From positions 30,621-94,620 of the forward strand of contig JASKKK010000002.1 in assembly GCA_030154185.1 (NCBI GenBank): 64,000 nucleotides of DNA, in the 5' to 3' direction. Shown piece after piece: positions 1 through 9,789 of this stretch (position 1 is the first letter of the stretch; every line of letters begins with the position of its first letter). The notes beneath the pieces are model-generated. The model had not been told where the DNA came from. It did no database searches and saw only the letters and a program-made list of their open reading frames with translations. A program made the translations under genes and the position numbers. Source of the stretch: Desulfuromonadales bacterium (GTDB taxonomy: Bacteria; Desulfobacterota; Desulfuromonadia; Desulfuromonadales; Syntrophotaleaceae).

Positions 1-39
1 CAAATACTGATCCTGAATGTTAAACGGCGTCTTGGACAT
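1..39 (-). CDS. hfq: RNA chaperone Hfq, N-terminal fragment (runs off window start)
   Basis: Minus-strand translation from the ATG at 39 gives MSKTPFNIQDQYL, the Hfq N-terminus; adjacent to miaA as in the conserved miaA-hfq arrangement. Not in the ORF track (too short). Confidence 0.85.
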   Translation of the reverse strand, partial: MSKTPFNIQDQYL

Positions 40-50
40 AGCCACTCCTT

Positions 51-998
51 TTATGCAGCATTAAAAAAACTGTCAATTAACTTCAATATCTTAGCAAACT
101 CTCCGAAGGAATCAAGCCAAATAATCGATTTAACTTTATTGAACCATGTGAGCTGGCGTTTGGCATAACGCCGCGTATCGCGTTGAATAAGTCTTACTGC
201 TTCCTCCAGGGACAGATTTCCATGGATAAACTGAATGATTTCCCTGTAGCCGATAGTCTGCAGAGCTTTGCAGGAGGGGGAATACCCTTTTCTTAAGAGG
301 CTTTCCACCTCCTGCACCAGCCCGGCCTCCAGCATTTGCCAGACACGTGCATCGATACGCCGGTACAACGCTTCGCGATCCATGTTCAACCCGAGAGTGA
401 TCACGCGATAGGGAGACCCCTGCCCGGCATGTTCCGCCTGAACATCCGACAGCCGCCGACCGGACAACTCGTAAACCTCGAGTCCCCGCACGATGCGAAC
501 CAGATCGCCGGGCGCCAGGCGGGCCGCCAAAATCGGGTCAACAGACTGCAAACGCCGGTGCAGCGCCCCCTCCCCCTTTTCCTGCTCCTCCTGCAGAAGG
601 AGGGAGCGCAGATCTGCATCCCCGGCGGGAACATCGACCAGTCCGTACAAAAGAGCCTGAATATAAAGCCCGGTACCACCGACAATGAGGGGAACACGCT
701 CTCTTTTCCGGATGTCGAAGAGAGCATCCCGACCGAGACGACAAAAGTCCCCGGCCGTAAAATTTTCGGCAGGGTCGACCACATCGATCAAATGGTGAGG
801 GACCGCGGAAAGTTCCTCAGGCGACGGTTTTGCCGTACCGATATCCATTTGGCGATATACCTGCCGCGAATCGGCGGATACGATTTCGACCGGAAGATGT
901 TTGGCCAACCGCACGGCAAGGGCCGTCTTCCCGGACGCCGTGGGGCCGCACAAAACAAGGACAGGCGGCCGCTTATGCTTATCGCCGCAACTCATCAA
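51..998 (-). CDS. miaA: tRNA dimethylallyltransferase
   Basis: VLCGPTASGKTALAVRLA, SADSRQVYRQMDIGTAKP and HHLIDVVDP motifs; between mutL and hfq. Confidence 0.96.
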   Translation of the reverse strand: MMSCGDKHKRPPVLVLCGPTASGKTALAVRLAKHLPVEIVSADSRQVYRQMDIGTAKPSPEELSAVPHHLIDVVDPAENFTAGDFCRLGRDALFDIRKRERVPLIVGGTGLYIQALLYGLVDVPAGDADLRSLLLQEEQEKGEGALHRRLQSVDPILAARLAPGDLVRIVRGLEVYELSGRRLSDVQAEHAGQGSPYRVITLGLNMDREALYRRIDARVWQMLEAGLVQEVESLLRKGYSPSCKALQTIGYREIIQFIHGNLSLEEAVRLIQRDTRRYAKRQLTWFNKVKSIIWLDSFGEFAKILKLIDSFFNAA

Positions 999-2881
999 GC
1001 CCTCTTGAACAACCGTTCCAGCTCCCCCAGAGTCCAGCGCAGATAGGTCGGCCTTCCATGGGGACAGTTGCTGCTGAAGGGTGTCTTGTCAAGCGTTTCG
1101 AGCAAAGCCTGCATTTCCTCGCGGGTCAGGCGTTGATTGGCTCGTACCATGCCGTGACATGCCATTTTCAGCAATATTCGCTCCAACTCGATTTCTACAG
1201 CTTTGCTGCGCCCGATGGCGGCCAGTTCATCGACGACATCGCGAACAAGGCGCTCGGCATCGGATTCCTTAAGCATGCGGGGCACTTCCTTGAGCGCAAA
1301 AGCGTTGCCGCCAAAGCTTTCCAGGGAAATACCCAGGCGAAAAAGAGCGTCTCCATGCTCCTCCACCAACCGTGCCTGACGGAAATCGAATTCCAATATG
1401 ACGGGAAAAAGCAACAATTGTCTTTCTACAGAACCGGCCCGATACTGTTGCTTAAGCTGTTCGAAACCGATGCGTTCGTGGGCGGCGTGCTGGTCGACAA
1501 GTACCAGGTCTTGTCCGGATTGACACACAACATAACTGTTCTGATACTGCCCGATAATGTGCAAACCGGCAAAGAATCCGCCGCTCGCATCCGGGCCCTG
1601 CAGATCCTCGCAGCCATCGGTATCGAACAACCCCTCACCGGAAGAACCGGTTTTGGCGACCAGTCCGTCGCCGTTCGCCGCAGGCGGCAGATAAGGCTCC
1701 TTGGGCTCCTGCACGCAGGTTGAATCCGATGTCGGACGGGCTGTCGAAACCGACGACTTGATTGCAGACGCATCGGATAGACCTTTATCCGGAGTCCCGG
1801 AGGAGGTACCCGTTTTGGGAAAAACGGCGGGTTGACGCACCGGCCGGGTAAAAGTATCTGCCGTCGAAACCTTTTGCAACGGGGGGGACGATTTCTTCAG
1901 GCGCGCTCGCAAAGCCTCAACGATAAAATCATGCACCTGAGCCTGCTGCCGGAATCGTACCTCGTGTTTGGTGGGGTGCACATTGACATCGACCTGAGAC
2001 GGGTCGACCTCCACAAACAGCACAAGGACGGGATAGCGTCCTTTGGCAAGAAGGTTGCGATAACCATCCGCCAGGGCATGCTGAACCACCTTGTCCCGAA
2101 TGAACCGGCCGTTGATGAAGGTATACATGCCGCCGAGCCCTGAACGATTCAGCCTGGGCGTAGAGACGAGGCCGTGCAGTCGCATGTCCCCCGGCCCGCT
2201 CTGTTCCAGAGGCATCATTTCACGGACCGCATCCCTGCCCAGAAGTTCGGCCACCCGTTCCACCAGCCGCTTCTGCCGATTGACCTCCCAGAGCATACGC
2301 CCGTTATGCGTAAACCGCAGGCAAACTTCGGGACAGGAAAGCGCCAGGCGTGTCAACGTCTCTCCCACGTGGCCGAGTTCCGTTTCATCACGTCTCAAAA
2401 ATTTGCGACGAGCCGGCGTATTGAAGAAAAGGTTGCGGATTTCCATGGTCGTCCCGGGCGGCACCCCCGCGGCGCAGGAGCGCTTTACGGTTCCCCCTTC
2501 GACGACAATCTCCCAGCCCTCCACGGACTCTGCCACCCTGGTACGCAGGCAAAAACGCGACACGGCGGCAATGGAAGGCAATGCCTCACCGCGAAAGCCG
2601 AGGGTGGTGAGCCGAAACAAATCCTGTTGTGCTCGCACCTTGCTCGTGGCATGCCGTTCCAGACACAGGAAGGCGTCTTCTCGCGACATGCCGCAACCGT
2701 TATCGGCAACTCTGATCAGCCGCTTTCCTCCGCTTTCGATGTCCACCTGGATACGAGTTGCTCCGGCATCCAGAGAATTCTCCACCAGTTCCTTTACCAC
2801 GGAGGCCGGTCTTTCCACCACTTCGCCGGCAGCAATCTGGTTACACAAGGATTCTGGAAGTATATGAATGGTCTGGGACAC
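995..2881 (-). CDS. mutL: DNA mismatch repair protein MutL
   Basis: IAAGEVVERPASVVKELVENSLDAGA; C-terminal DQHAAHERIGFE fits the DQHA(X)2E(X)4E endonuclease motif. Confidence 0.97.
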   Translation of the reverse strand: MSQTIHILPESLCNQIAAGEVVERPASVVKELVENSLDAGATRIQVDIESGGKRLIRVADNGCGMSREDAFLCLERHATSKVRAQQDLFRLTTLGFRGEALPSIAAVSRFCLRTRVAESVEGWEIVVEGGTVKRSCAAGVPPGTTMEIRNLFFNTPARRKFLRRDETELGHVGETLTRLALSCPEVCLRFTHNGRMLWEVNRQKRLVERVAELLGRDAVREMMPLEQSGPGDMRLHGLVSTPRLNRSGLGGMYTFINGRFIRDKVVQHALADGYRNLLAKGRYPVLVLFVEVDPSQVDVNVHPTKHEVRFRQQAQVHDFIVEALRARLKKSSPPLQKVSTADTFTRPVRQPAVFPKTGTSSGTPDKGLSDASAIKSSVSTARPTSDSTCVQEPKEPYLPPAANGDGLVAKTGSSGEGLFDTDGCEDLQGPDASGGFFAGLHIIGQYQNSYVVCQSGQDLVLVDQHAAHERIGFEQLKQQYRAGSVERQLLLFPVILEFDFRQARLVEEHGDALFRLGISLESFGGNAFALKEVPRMLKESDAERLVRDVVDELAAIGRSKAVEIELERILLKMACHGMVRANQRLTREEMQALLETLDKTPFSSNCPHGRPTYLRWTLGELERLFKRA

Positions 2882-2972
2882 CGATCCTCACTCTGCAATT
2901 CGATATACAGTGAAATGATGCGATGCGAAACATCCAGGGACTTTCCACGGATGCCGCCTCGGGAAGAGAGTT

Positions 2973-3893
2973 TTAGAATTTTCGCTCGAGAGAATCCAGC
3001 ATTTCGTCGATATCGTCGATATCTTCGGTATCGTCTGAATCTTCCTGCCTTGCCGTCGGACCGGCGTACCGGGAAGGCTGGCGAGACAGACCGAGATCAC
3101 CGGCCACGCTCTCCACGATGGTCGTGGTAACCTGATCGTATTTACGCAAAAAGGCCTCGAAAAGGCAATTGTCGCAGATGGTATTGATCAGGCGCGGCAC
3201 GCCACCGGCATAATTATGGATAACCGGAATGGTATCCGAATCCATGATCGTATTCCGGGCGCCGGCAACCTGCAGGCGATGAGTTATATAGGCCTCGGCC
3301 GTGGCATGCGTGTAGGAATGCAACCTGTATTTGACGGCCACCCGCTGTGCCAGCGGTTCATCCAGGCGCAGGCAATCCTCAACCTCGGGAAGGCCGAAAA
3401 ACAGGATGTTGAGAAGTTTTTTGGCTGGCAATTCAAGATTCAGCAGTCCACGGAACTCCTCCATGAGTTCCCGTGTCTGCAGCATCTGCGCCTCATCGAT
3501 GAGCACCACCGCTTTACGACCGGAAGCATCGATTTCAATCAAACGATCATAAAGTTGTCTGAGCAGTGTCATACGATCGAGAGCCGGGCTCTCGACGCCG
3601 AGTTGCAATGCTATCCGCGTCAGAATCCACTCGGGGGTCACTCCAGAATGCACCATGACCAACAGGGACGCCACATAATGTTCTTCGTCAAGGTAATCGA
3701 GCATCCTGCGCGCCAACGTCGTCTTGCCGGTGCCGACCCCGCCGATAACCACCGCCAGGCCTTTGTTGGAATCGATAACATGCATCAATCTCAACATGGC
3801 CTGCCGGTGTTGCTCACTGTTGTAATAAAATCGCGCATCCGGTGCATTGGAAAAGGGTTCCCGGTCCAGACCGAAATGCTCAAGATAACTCAT
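2973..3893 (-). CDS. ExeA/GspA-like AAA ATPase
   Basis: MSYLEHFGLDREPFSNAPDARFYY, Walker A GGVGTGKTTLARR, Walker B VVLIDEAQML. Confidence 0.85.
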   Translation of the reverse strand: MSYLEHFGLDREPFSNAPDARFYYNSEQHRQAMLRLMHVIDSNKGLAVVIGGVGTGKTTLARRMLDYLDEEHYVASLLVMVHSGVTPEWILTRIALQLGVESPALDRMTLLRQLYDRLIEIDASGRKAVVLIDEAQMLQTRELMEEFRGLLNLELPAKKLLNILFFGLPEVEDCLRLDEPLAQRVAVKYRLHSYTHATAEAYITHRLQVAGARNTIMDSDTIPVIHNYAGGVPRLINTICDNCLFEAFLRKYDQVTTTIVESVAGDLGLSRQPSRYAGPTARQEDSDDTEDIDDIDEMLDSLERKF

Positions 3894-4002
3894 TCGCCCA
3901 TCCTCAGTTGTGCTGACTGATGATTAAAAACCGGTTCAGATCCGGAAAATCCGGATAAAACCTTCATCGTACCGATTCGCGGGTTGCGTCGGGAACGCCA
4001 CA

Positions 4003-6474
4003 TTATAAATAAGATACGCGGTTGCTGCCGGAACCGCCACCCGGCCCCCCGGCATCCCCGTCATCGTCCAACCCCAATTCCTCGCGCAGTTTGCGAACCT
4101 GATCGCCGACATCGCGGTAGGACAAGTCGGCATCGGCTACCTGCTCAAAACTATCCAACGCTTCCAATGGCCTTCCCCATGAGACATATAACTGCCCCAA
4201 CTCAAAATGAAGGTTCAGTCGGTCTCCCTCGTCCAGGCCCTCCTGGCTCAGGCCTTTTTTGAACAATTCGGCGGCTCGATCTAAGGATCCTTTACTCGCA
4301 AGGCAGATGCCGGTCAACGTCAAAGCATCGATATAGCGGCTCGGATGTATCATCGCTTTGTCGAACTCTTCGATGGCTTCATCGAACAGGCCCATTTCCT
4401 TGTATGCGATTCCTAATTCGTAATGGGTTTCGCAATCATCTTGCGCCACCGCATCTTCTATTCCTTTTTTGAAGGCGGAAATATTGCCTTCCAGGCGGTT
4501 CTGATCCTTGCTTTCCGAGGGCTGTTCAGCGGTGTCAAAACGCGATCCGGCGAGTTGGTCCCCAACATCCTTGTCGGAATCCCGTTGCTGCAGGAGCATG
4601 CGTTCCTGCACCTGCTGAAGCAGGGCGGTGACTTCCCGATGGTCAGGGTGCTGCTCGAGCAGCGATTGACATTTCTTTAAAGCCTCATCGAGAAATTCCT
4701 GTTGCAGATAGAATTCGGCTTCCTCGAGATCACTGGTCAGGTCGGGCTCATCATCGTCATCCTCCAGATCGAAGGAATCCATTTCAAATACCTCGCCGAG
4801 TTCCTTTTGCATATTGGCGAGTTCGTCATCGACATCCGAAAAATCCGCATCTCCAGCCGCCTTAACAGCTGAAATCGACGCACCTTCGGCAGGTCCCCCG
4901 ATTGGCGATTCGGCAGCAGACGTATCCTCCGACGACGCAGTATCATCGACAATCTCGTCGCGACCCGATTCCCGGGTTTCCGCTCCGAGGATCGGCTCCT
5001 CATCATCCTCCAGAGGCTCGATTTCTTCAACCAGATCGGCCTCCGGCAATTCCTCAAGCGGTGTCTCCCCTTCACAGGCATCCAGATCGAGATCGAGTTC
5101 CAGCTCGATCTCGCCATCATCCTCATCTTCAGTCCGGTCCGGCGCAAAAGATGACGCTGCGACAGAATCGTTCTGTGAATCCTCCAGCAACCCTTCGAGG
5201 AGATCGTCATGCCCATCGCCGGCAAGATACTCGGTTTCTTCCGCAAACGGCTCTTTTTCTTCGAGAGGAGATGCGGAAACCAAAGCCGACGCATCTGCGT
5301 CTGCAGGATCCTGCGTTTCCTGCGCTGCGAACACATCACCCTCTCGGCTCTCGTTGGCACCATTCCCGAACCATGCACCCGAGCCATCCTCGTCTGCCGC
5401 AACGTTTTCACCCGGATGGCGCTTGCGGTCATCGCCGGAAAGGAGGTCGAACAATTTAGAGCCCTCGCCGGTATTTTCGTAAATTTGGTGCAAAGATTGC
5501 CGAACGCGCTCGTCGTCGCCCCGCATGACCTGAAGCTGTTCGTAAAGCTCCTTGAGAACGGCCGTGCGATCATTCCGCAAAAAGGAATCCTTCCAAACCT
5601 CCAGGCGCTCGAGCGCGTCCTGATCATCTCCGCTGTCGAGACAGGCTCGCGCATAAGATTCCTGATAATCGAGATCGTTCGGAGCCGCGGCGAGCAACAG
5701 TTCATAGAGCTGACGTTCGCTGGCGAAATCCTTCATCTGCCGATAAGCAAGAGCCAGAACCGGCAGTACCTGTTTCTGTTCGGAGGTCTGCTCCACGTCT
5801 CCTGCCAGCAGGGTCACAACCTCTTCGGGTTGGTTGCAAAGCAGCATAACCCGGGCAACACCGGCCTTGAGAGAAATATCATCTGGCACATGAGACAGGA
5901 TAAGATCCTTGAACCTGCCGGTAGCATCGGGGTCCTTGATTTTTTCAAGCAGGTCCAGGGTCTCCTGCAGCACCTCCCGGGTTTTGTCAGACATACCGTT
6001 TTGCAGATAATTCTGGCAGATACGCAACCGTAATCCGGTATTGTTCGGGTCGAGTTCCTGCATCTTCAGCAGGGTCTGCTTCAATTCCTCAACATTGCCA
6101 GATTTGTCCTGAAGCTCCGCAAGATGGCGGTATTCGCCAAGGGCATTGCCGACCAGCCCCTGTTTTTCATTCAGTTCGGCAAGCCGCTCATAGATCTTCA
6201 TTTCCGAAGGATCTATCTTCTGCATCTGCTTGTACACGGCTATGGCCTTGAGATAAAATCCGTTATCCGCATAATGCCTGGCCACGGCTTTATAGGCCTG
6301 CATCGATTCGGCGGACATGCCGGCCCGGCTGAACAGCTCAGCCATCCGCTGGCGGCTGCGCATGTCTTTGGGTTCGAGCTCCAGGACTTTCTGAAACTCT
6401 TTCGCCGCCTTCAGCCACTGACCTTTATTGATATTTTTTTGCGCCGCCTGCAGCAGCTTATCCTTTTTGGACAA
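4003..6474 (-). CDS. Large TPR-repeat protein with acidic central region
   Basis: Repeated TPR-like helices at both ends separated by a Glu/Asp-rich linker. Confidence 0.8.
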   Translation of the reverse strand: MSKKDKLLQAAQKNINKGQWLKAAKEFQKVLELEPKDMRSRQRMAELFSRAGMSAESMQAYKAVARHYADNGFYLKAIAVYKQMQKIDPSEMKIYERLAELNEKQGLVGNALGEYRHLAELQDKSGNVEELKQTLLKMQELDPNNTGLRLRICQNYLQNGMSDKTREVLQETLDLLEKIKDPDATGRFKDLILSHVPDDISLKAGVARVMLLCNQPEEVVTLLAGDVEQTSEQKQVLPVLALAYRQMKDFASERQLYELLLAAAPNDLDYQESYARACLDSGDDQDALERLEVWKDSFLRNDRTAVLKELYEQLQVMRGDDERVRQSLHQIYENTGEGSKLFDLLSGDDRKRHPGENVAADEDGSGAWFGNGANESREGDVFAAQETQDPADADASALVSASPLEEKEPFAEETEYLAGDGHDDLLEGLLEDSQNDSVAASSFAPDRTEDEDDGEIELELDLDLDACEGETPLEELPEADLVEEIEPLEDDEEPILGAETRESGRDEIVDDTASSEDTSAAESPIGGPAEGASISAVKAAGDADFSDVDDELANMQKELGEVFEMDSFDLEDDDDEPDLTSDLEEAEFYLQQEFLDEALKKCQSLLEQHPDHREVTALLQQVQERMLLQQRDSDKDVGDQLAGSRFDTAEQPSESKDQNRLEGNISAFKKGIEDAVAQDDCETHYELGIAYKEMGLFDEAIEEFDKAMIHPSRYIDALTLTGICLASKGSLDRAAELFKKGLSQEGLDEGDRLNLHFELGQLYVSWGRPLEALDSFEQVADADLSYRDVGDQVRKLREELGLDDDGDAGGPGGGSGSNRVSYL

Positions 6475-6655
6475 AGTCTTTTCACCCGTCGTTTTGATTA
6501 AAGAGTACAGTGGCTCAATTTAAACCAGTTTCATTCAACCTGTCAAGCTCCTCCGCCCTACGAAAAAAGCGTCAAAAACACTTGTTTTTCAAGACAAAAA
6601 ACATCAACAAACCGAGGCGGAAACAAACGCCTTTTCGACCGTGCAACCGAAATGT

Positions 6656-7366
6656 TTACAATTCCTTGAGACGAGCCACTTCATCCCTGCTCAATCGTCG
6701 GTGCTGGCCGGGACGCAGTCCTCCCAGATCGAGAAATGCGTAGCGGATGCGCTTCAGACGACTGACCGGGCACCCGACCGCTTCACACATGCGCCTGACC
6801 TGCCGGTTTCGCCCTTCATGGATACTCAACTCCAGCCAGCTGTGGCTGCCAGCCTGACGCACACGCGCCACTTTCGCCGGTGCCGTCAAACCGTCCTCGA
6901 GCTGCACGCCGTTTTCCAGCTGTTGTCGTGCTTGAGGGGGCAGGCTTCCTTGCAAGCGGACCAGATAGGTTTTGCTTACTTCGTGGCTGGGATGGCTGAG
7001 ATGCCAAGCCAGATCCCCATCATTGGTCAAAAGCAACAGCCCTTCGGTGTTCAGATCAAGTCGCCCGATGGGAAACAGGCGCTCCCGCACCTTTCCCAAC
7101 AGCTCCGTCACAACGGGGCGACCTTGAGGGTCGCGGCGGCTGGTTACGTAACCTACCGGCTTGTAAAGAAGCACACACACCGGCTCCTCGGCCGGCGGCA
7201 AGGGACGCCCGTCCACCAGGATCCGATCCCTTTCCGGGTCGGCCTGCACCCCAAGTTCGGCAACCTGTCCGTTAACCGTAACACGGCCGTCGGCAATCCA
7301 TCCCTCGGCCTTACGGCGGGATGCAAGCCCGGCTGCGGCGATCAATTTCTGCAGTCGTTGTTTCAT
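6656..7366 (-). CDS. rluB: Pseudouridine synthase, RsuA/RluB family
   Basis: MKQRLQKLIAAAGLASRRKAEGWI S4 domain; GRLDLNTEGLLLLTNDG catalytic motif; EGRNRQVRRMCEAVG. Confidence 0.92.
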   Translation of the reverse strand: MKQRLQKLIAAAGLASRRKAEGWIADGRVTVNGQVAELGVQADPERDRILVDGRPLPPAEEPVCVLLYKPVGYVTSRRDPQGRPVVTELLGKVRERLFPIGRLDLNTEGLLLLTNDGDLAWHLSHPSHEVSKTYLVRLQGSLPPQARQQLENGVQLEDGLTAPAKVARVRQAGSHSWLELSIHEGRNRQVRRMCEAVGCPVSRLKRIRYAFLDLGGLRPGQHRRLSRDEVARLKEL

Positions 7367-7583
7367 AGGTTCAAAAATGGGTACTCGTAGAAAAAATCCC
7401 GGTTCATTCCCGGTTCAATACATACGCAAACACGAGGCATCATCCCAAAAAGGTTCGATGCTCCGGGCCGATCTTTCCTGCAAAACCTTGCGAGGGGGCT
7501 TTGCTCCGGCAGCATCCAAAGAGGACTGACCGGCAAGGACCATGCAAACACAAGCTGTTCGCATCCCACATTCCTCATCCGCC

Positions 7584-7650
7584 CACTCAGCACTCAGCAC
7601 TCAGCACTCAGCACTCAGCACTCAGCACTCAGCACTCAGCACTCAGCACT
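7584..7650. repeat. 7-bp tandem repeat (CACTCAG)n, about 9.6 perfect copies
   Basis: Direct reading: cactcag repeated without mismatch from 7584 to 7650, ending 6 bp before the scpB stop codon. Confidence 0.97.
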
Positions 7651-7655
7651 TGAAT

Positions 7656-8300
7656 TCACCCCTCGCCGCTCTCTTCGGGCGCAGCCGGCGAAGGCTCTTC
7701 TTCAATCCCCGCTTCAAAGTCCAACAGCAGGCTTTCACTCTCCCGGGTCAATTCCGTAAATTCCTTGAGGGTCGGAAGATCCTTCAGGGTCCGCAAGCCG
7801 AAAAACTCAAGAAATTCACGACTGGTACCATACAGTAACGGTCTGCCTGGCGCATCCATTTTACCGACGATTCTCACCAGCCGCTTATCGAGCAGGCTTT
7901 TGACGACTCCGCCGGAATCGACACCGCGCAAATATTCGATATCGGCTCGCGTAACGGGTTGGCGATAGGCGACAATGGCCAGCGTCTCCAACGCCGCGCG
8001 GGAAATACGAACAGGACGGCTGCTGTGAAGACGTCGCACCCATTCGGCATGTTCCGGTCTGGTGCGAAGCTGATACCCGTCGGCCAGTTCGACCAGTACG
8101 AAGCCCCTTTGCATATGCCGGTACTCCTTTTCCAGTTCGTCCAGTTGGCGCTTGACGCGATCCGGTTCCGCTTCCACCGCAAGCGCCAGCTGTTCCAGAC
8201 GTACCGGTCCGGGAGCGGCGAACAACAAGGCTTCAATGACAGCTTTCAGCTCAGCAGTATCCAAAATTTTCATCCTGCAGCGGCAATTCACGTCCCGCAT
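7656..8300 (-). CDS. scpB: Segregation and condensation protein B
   Basis: ELKAVIEALLFAAPGPV start region; ALETLAIVAYRQPVTRADIEYLRGVDSGGVVKSLLDKRLV. Confidence 0.95.
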   Translation of the reverse strand: MRDVNCRCRMKILDTAELKAVIEALLFAAPGPVRLEQLALAVEAEPDRVKRQLDELEKEYRHMQRGFVLVELADGYQLRTRPEHAEWVRRLHSSRPVRISRAALETLAIVAYRQPVTRADIEYLRGVDSGGVVKSLLDKRLVRIVGKMDAPGRPLLYGTSREFLEFFGLRTLKDLPTLKEFTELTRESESLLLDFEAGIEEEPSPAAPEESGEG

Positions 8301-9015
8301 CGGTTTCCGTCGGGAATAACCATATCGAGCCGCATCGCTGATTCTGCATGATGCGAATCATGCGCAATTTCGCCAACTCCAGCAGGGCCAGAAAAGTCAC
8401 CACGAGTTCTTCGCGGTTCGGACGTCGGGATACCAATGCCTCGAAAGCCAGGCTTCGGCAATCGCCCAGAAGTTCCAACAACATGGAGACGCGCTCGGCT
8501 ACCGAAAGTTTTTCACGAACGACCTCGTGAACCGGTTCGGGCGGCGCTTCCCGAAGCAGGCCCTGCAGAGCTTCGACCAGTTCGAAAATCCCAACCGGTT
8601 GCAGTTCGGCATTGCCTTCAGATTCTTCCGTATCCTCGCAACAGGACCGGGCAAACACATCGCGGCCGAGGATATGATACTCGTCCAGAGTGACGGCGGC
8701 CTGCTTGTAGCGCTGGTATTCCAGCAAACGGTGAACGAGTTCGGCCCGGGGATCGGCTTCCTCCTCTTCGGAATCGGCTTCGGCTTCGACAGGCAGCAGC
8801 ATGCGCGATTTGATATGCACCAAAGTGGAAGCCATGACCAAAAACTCCCCGGCGATATCCAGGTTGAGGGATTTCATGGCATCGAGCGCCGCAAGGTATT
8901 GTGCAGTGATCTCGGCGATAGGTATATCGTAGATATCCATCTCATGCTTCTTGATGAGATGCAGCAAAAGATCGAGAGGACCTTTGAAAACTTCGAGATC
9001 GACTTCGTAGGACAT
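8251..9015 (-). CDS. scpA: Segregation and condensation protein A
   Basis: MSYEVDLEVFKGPLDLLLHLIKKHEMDIYDIPIAEIT; start trimmed to 9015 from the longer track ORF (8251..9435). Confidence 0.95.
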   Translation of the reverse strand: MSYEVDLEVFKGPLDLLLHLIKKHEMDIYDIPIAEITAQYLAALDAMKSLNLDIAGEFLVMASTLVHIKSRMLLPVEAEADSEEEEADPRAELVHRLLEYQRYKQAAVTLDEYHILGRDVFARSCCEDTEESEGNAELQPVGIFELVEALQGLLREAPPEPVHEVVREKLSVAERVSMLLELLGDCRSLAFEALVSRRPNREELVVTFLALLELAKLRMIRIMQNQRCGSIWLFPTETDAGRELPLQDENFGYC

Positions 9016-9017
9016 GG

Positions 9018-9692
9018 TCAGGTCCTGAAAAGCATGGTGAAAACCTTCTGCACAAGAAACCATTGCGGCCCCGCAAGGGCTGCCGTCAACGAAATCACGA
9101 CGGGCAAAAGCACCCGCTCCGACAGAGGCGAGAAAAAAAACAGGAATATGACGATAAAAAAACCGAAAGGTTCGATACGCGCCACGGTTACCGCCACCTT
9201 TTCGGGCAACAGACCGATCAATACCCGCCCCCCGTCCAGCGGCGGCACCGGCATAAGGTTGATAACCATCAGAACAGCATTGATATAAAGGCTGAAGGCC
9301 GCCATGAAAATCAATGGATCGACGATCATGGCCATAGTCCCTGCGCCGCCTTGCAGATACCCCAGCCCTCGCAGCGCCAGCGCCGACAACAGCGCCAGTC
9401 CCAGATTGGCCATGGGACCGCCAAGAGCCACCCACAGCATATTCCGTCGAGGATCCCGCAGATTGCCGGGATTAACCGGAACGGGCCTTGCCCAACCGAA
9501 CCCGATAAGAAACAGCAAGAGAGTACCTATCGGATCGAGATGTTTAAACGGGTTCAGAGTCAAGCGACCGAGCAGTCGGGCAGTCGGATCGCCGAACCGC
9601 TCGGCAACCCAGCCATGGGCAACCTCGTGCAGGGTGATGGCCAGCAAGCCCGGCACCAGAATAATCGAAAGTTTTTGTAAAAAAGGCTCCAT
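9018..9692 (-). CDS. Site-2 protease family (peptidase M50) membrane protein
   Basis: HEVAHGW zinc motif, LNPFKHLDPIGT, PPLDGGRVL. Confidence 0.92.
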   Translation of the reverse strand: MEPFLQKLSIILVPGLLAITLHEVAHGWVAERFGDPTARLLGRLTLNPFKHLDPIGTLLLFLIGFGWARPVPVNPGNLRDPRRNMLWVALGGPMANLGLALLSALALRGLGYLQGGAGTMAMIVDPLIFMAAFSLYINAVLMVINLMPVPPLDGGRVLIGLLPEKVAVTVARIEPFGFFIVIFLFFFSPLSERVLLPVVISLTAALAGPQWFLVQKVFTMLFRT

Positions 9693-9789
9693 GAATCATC
9701 CACGACCTGAATTTTATTTCAACAGTCCCTTGTAGCAAAGGAGCTGCGCCCCAGTCAATGAACTAGTGTCCCCCTCGGGGACAGGTATC

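Noticed and set aside
7584-7650. CRISPR array
   Set aside because: 7-bp unit with no spacers; a simple tandem repeat.
7542-7838. Plus-strand ORF encoding HSALSTQ repeats
   Set aside because: Generated by the 7-bp tandem repeat and antisense scpB; no evidence of coding.
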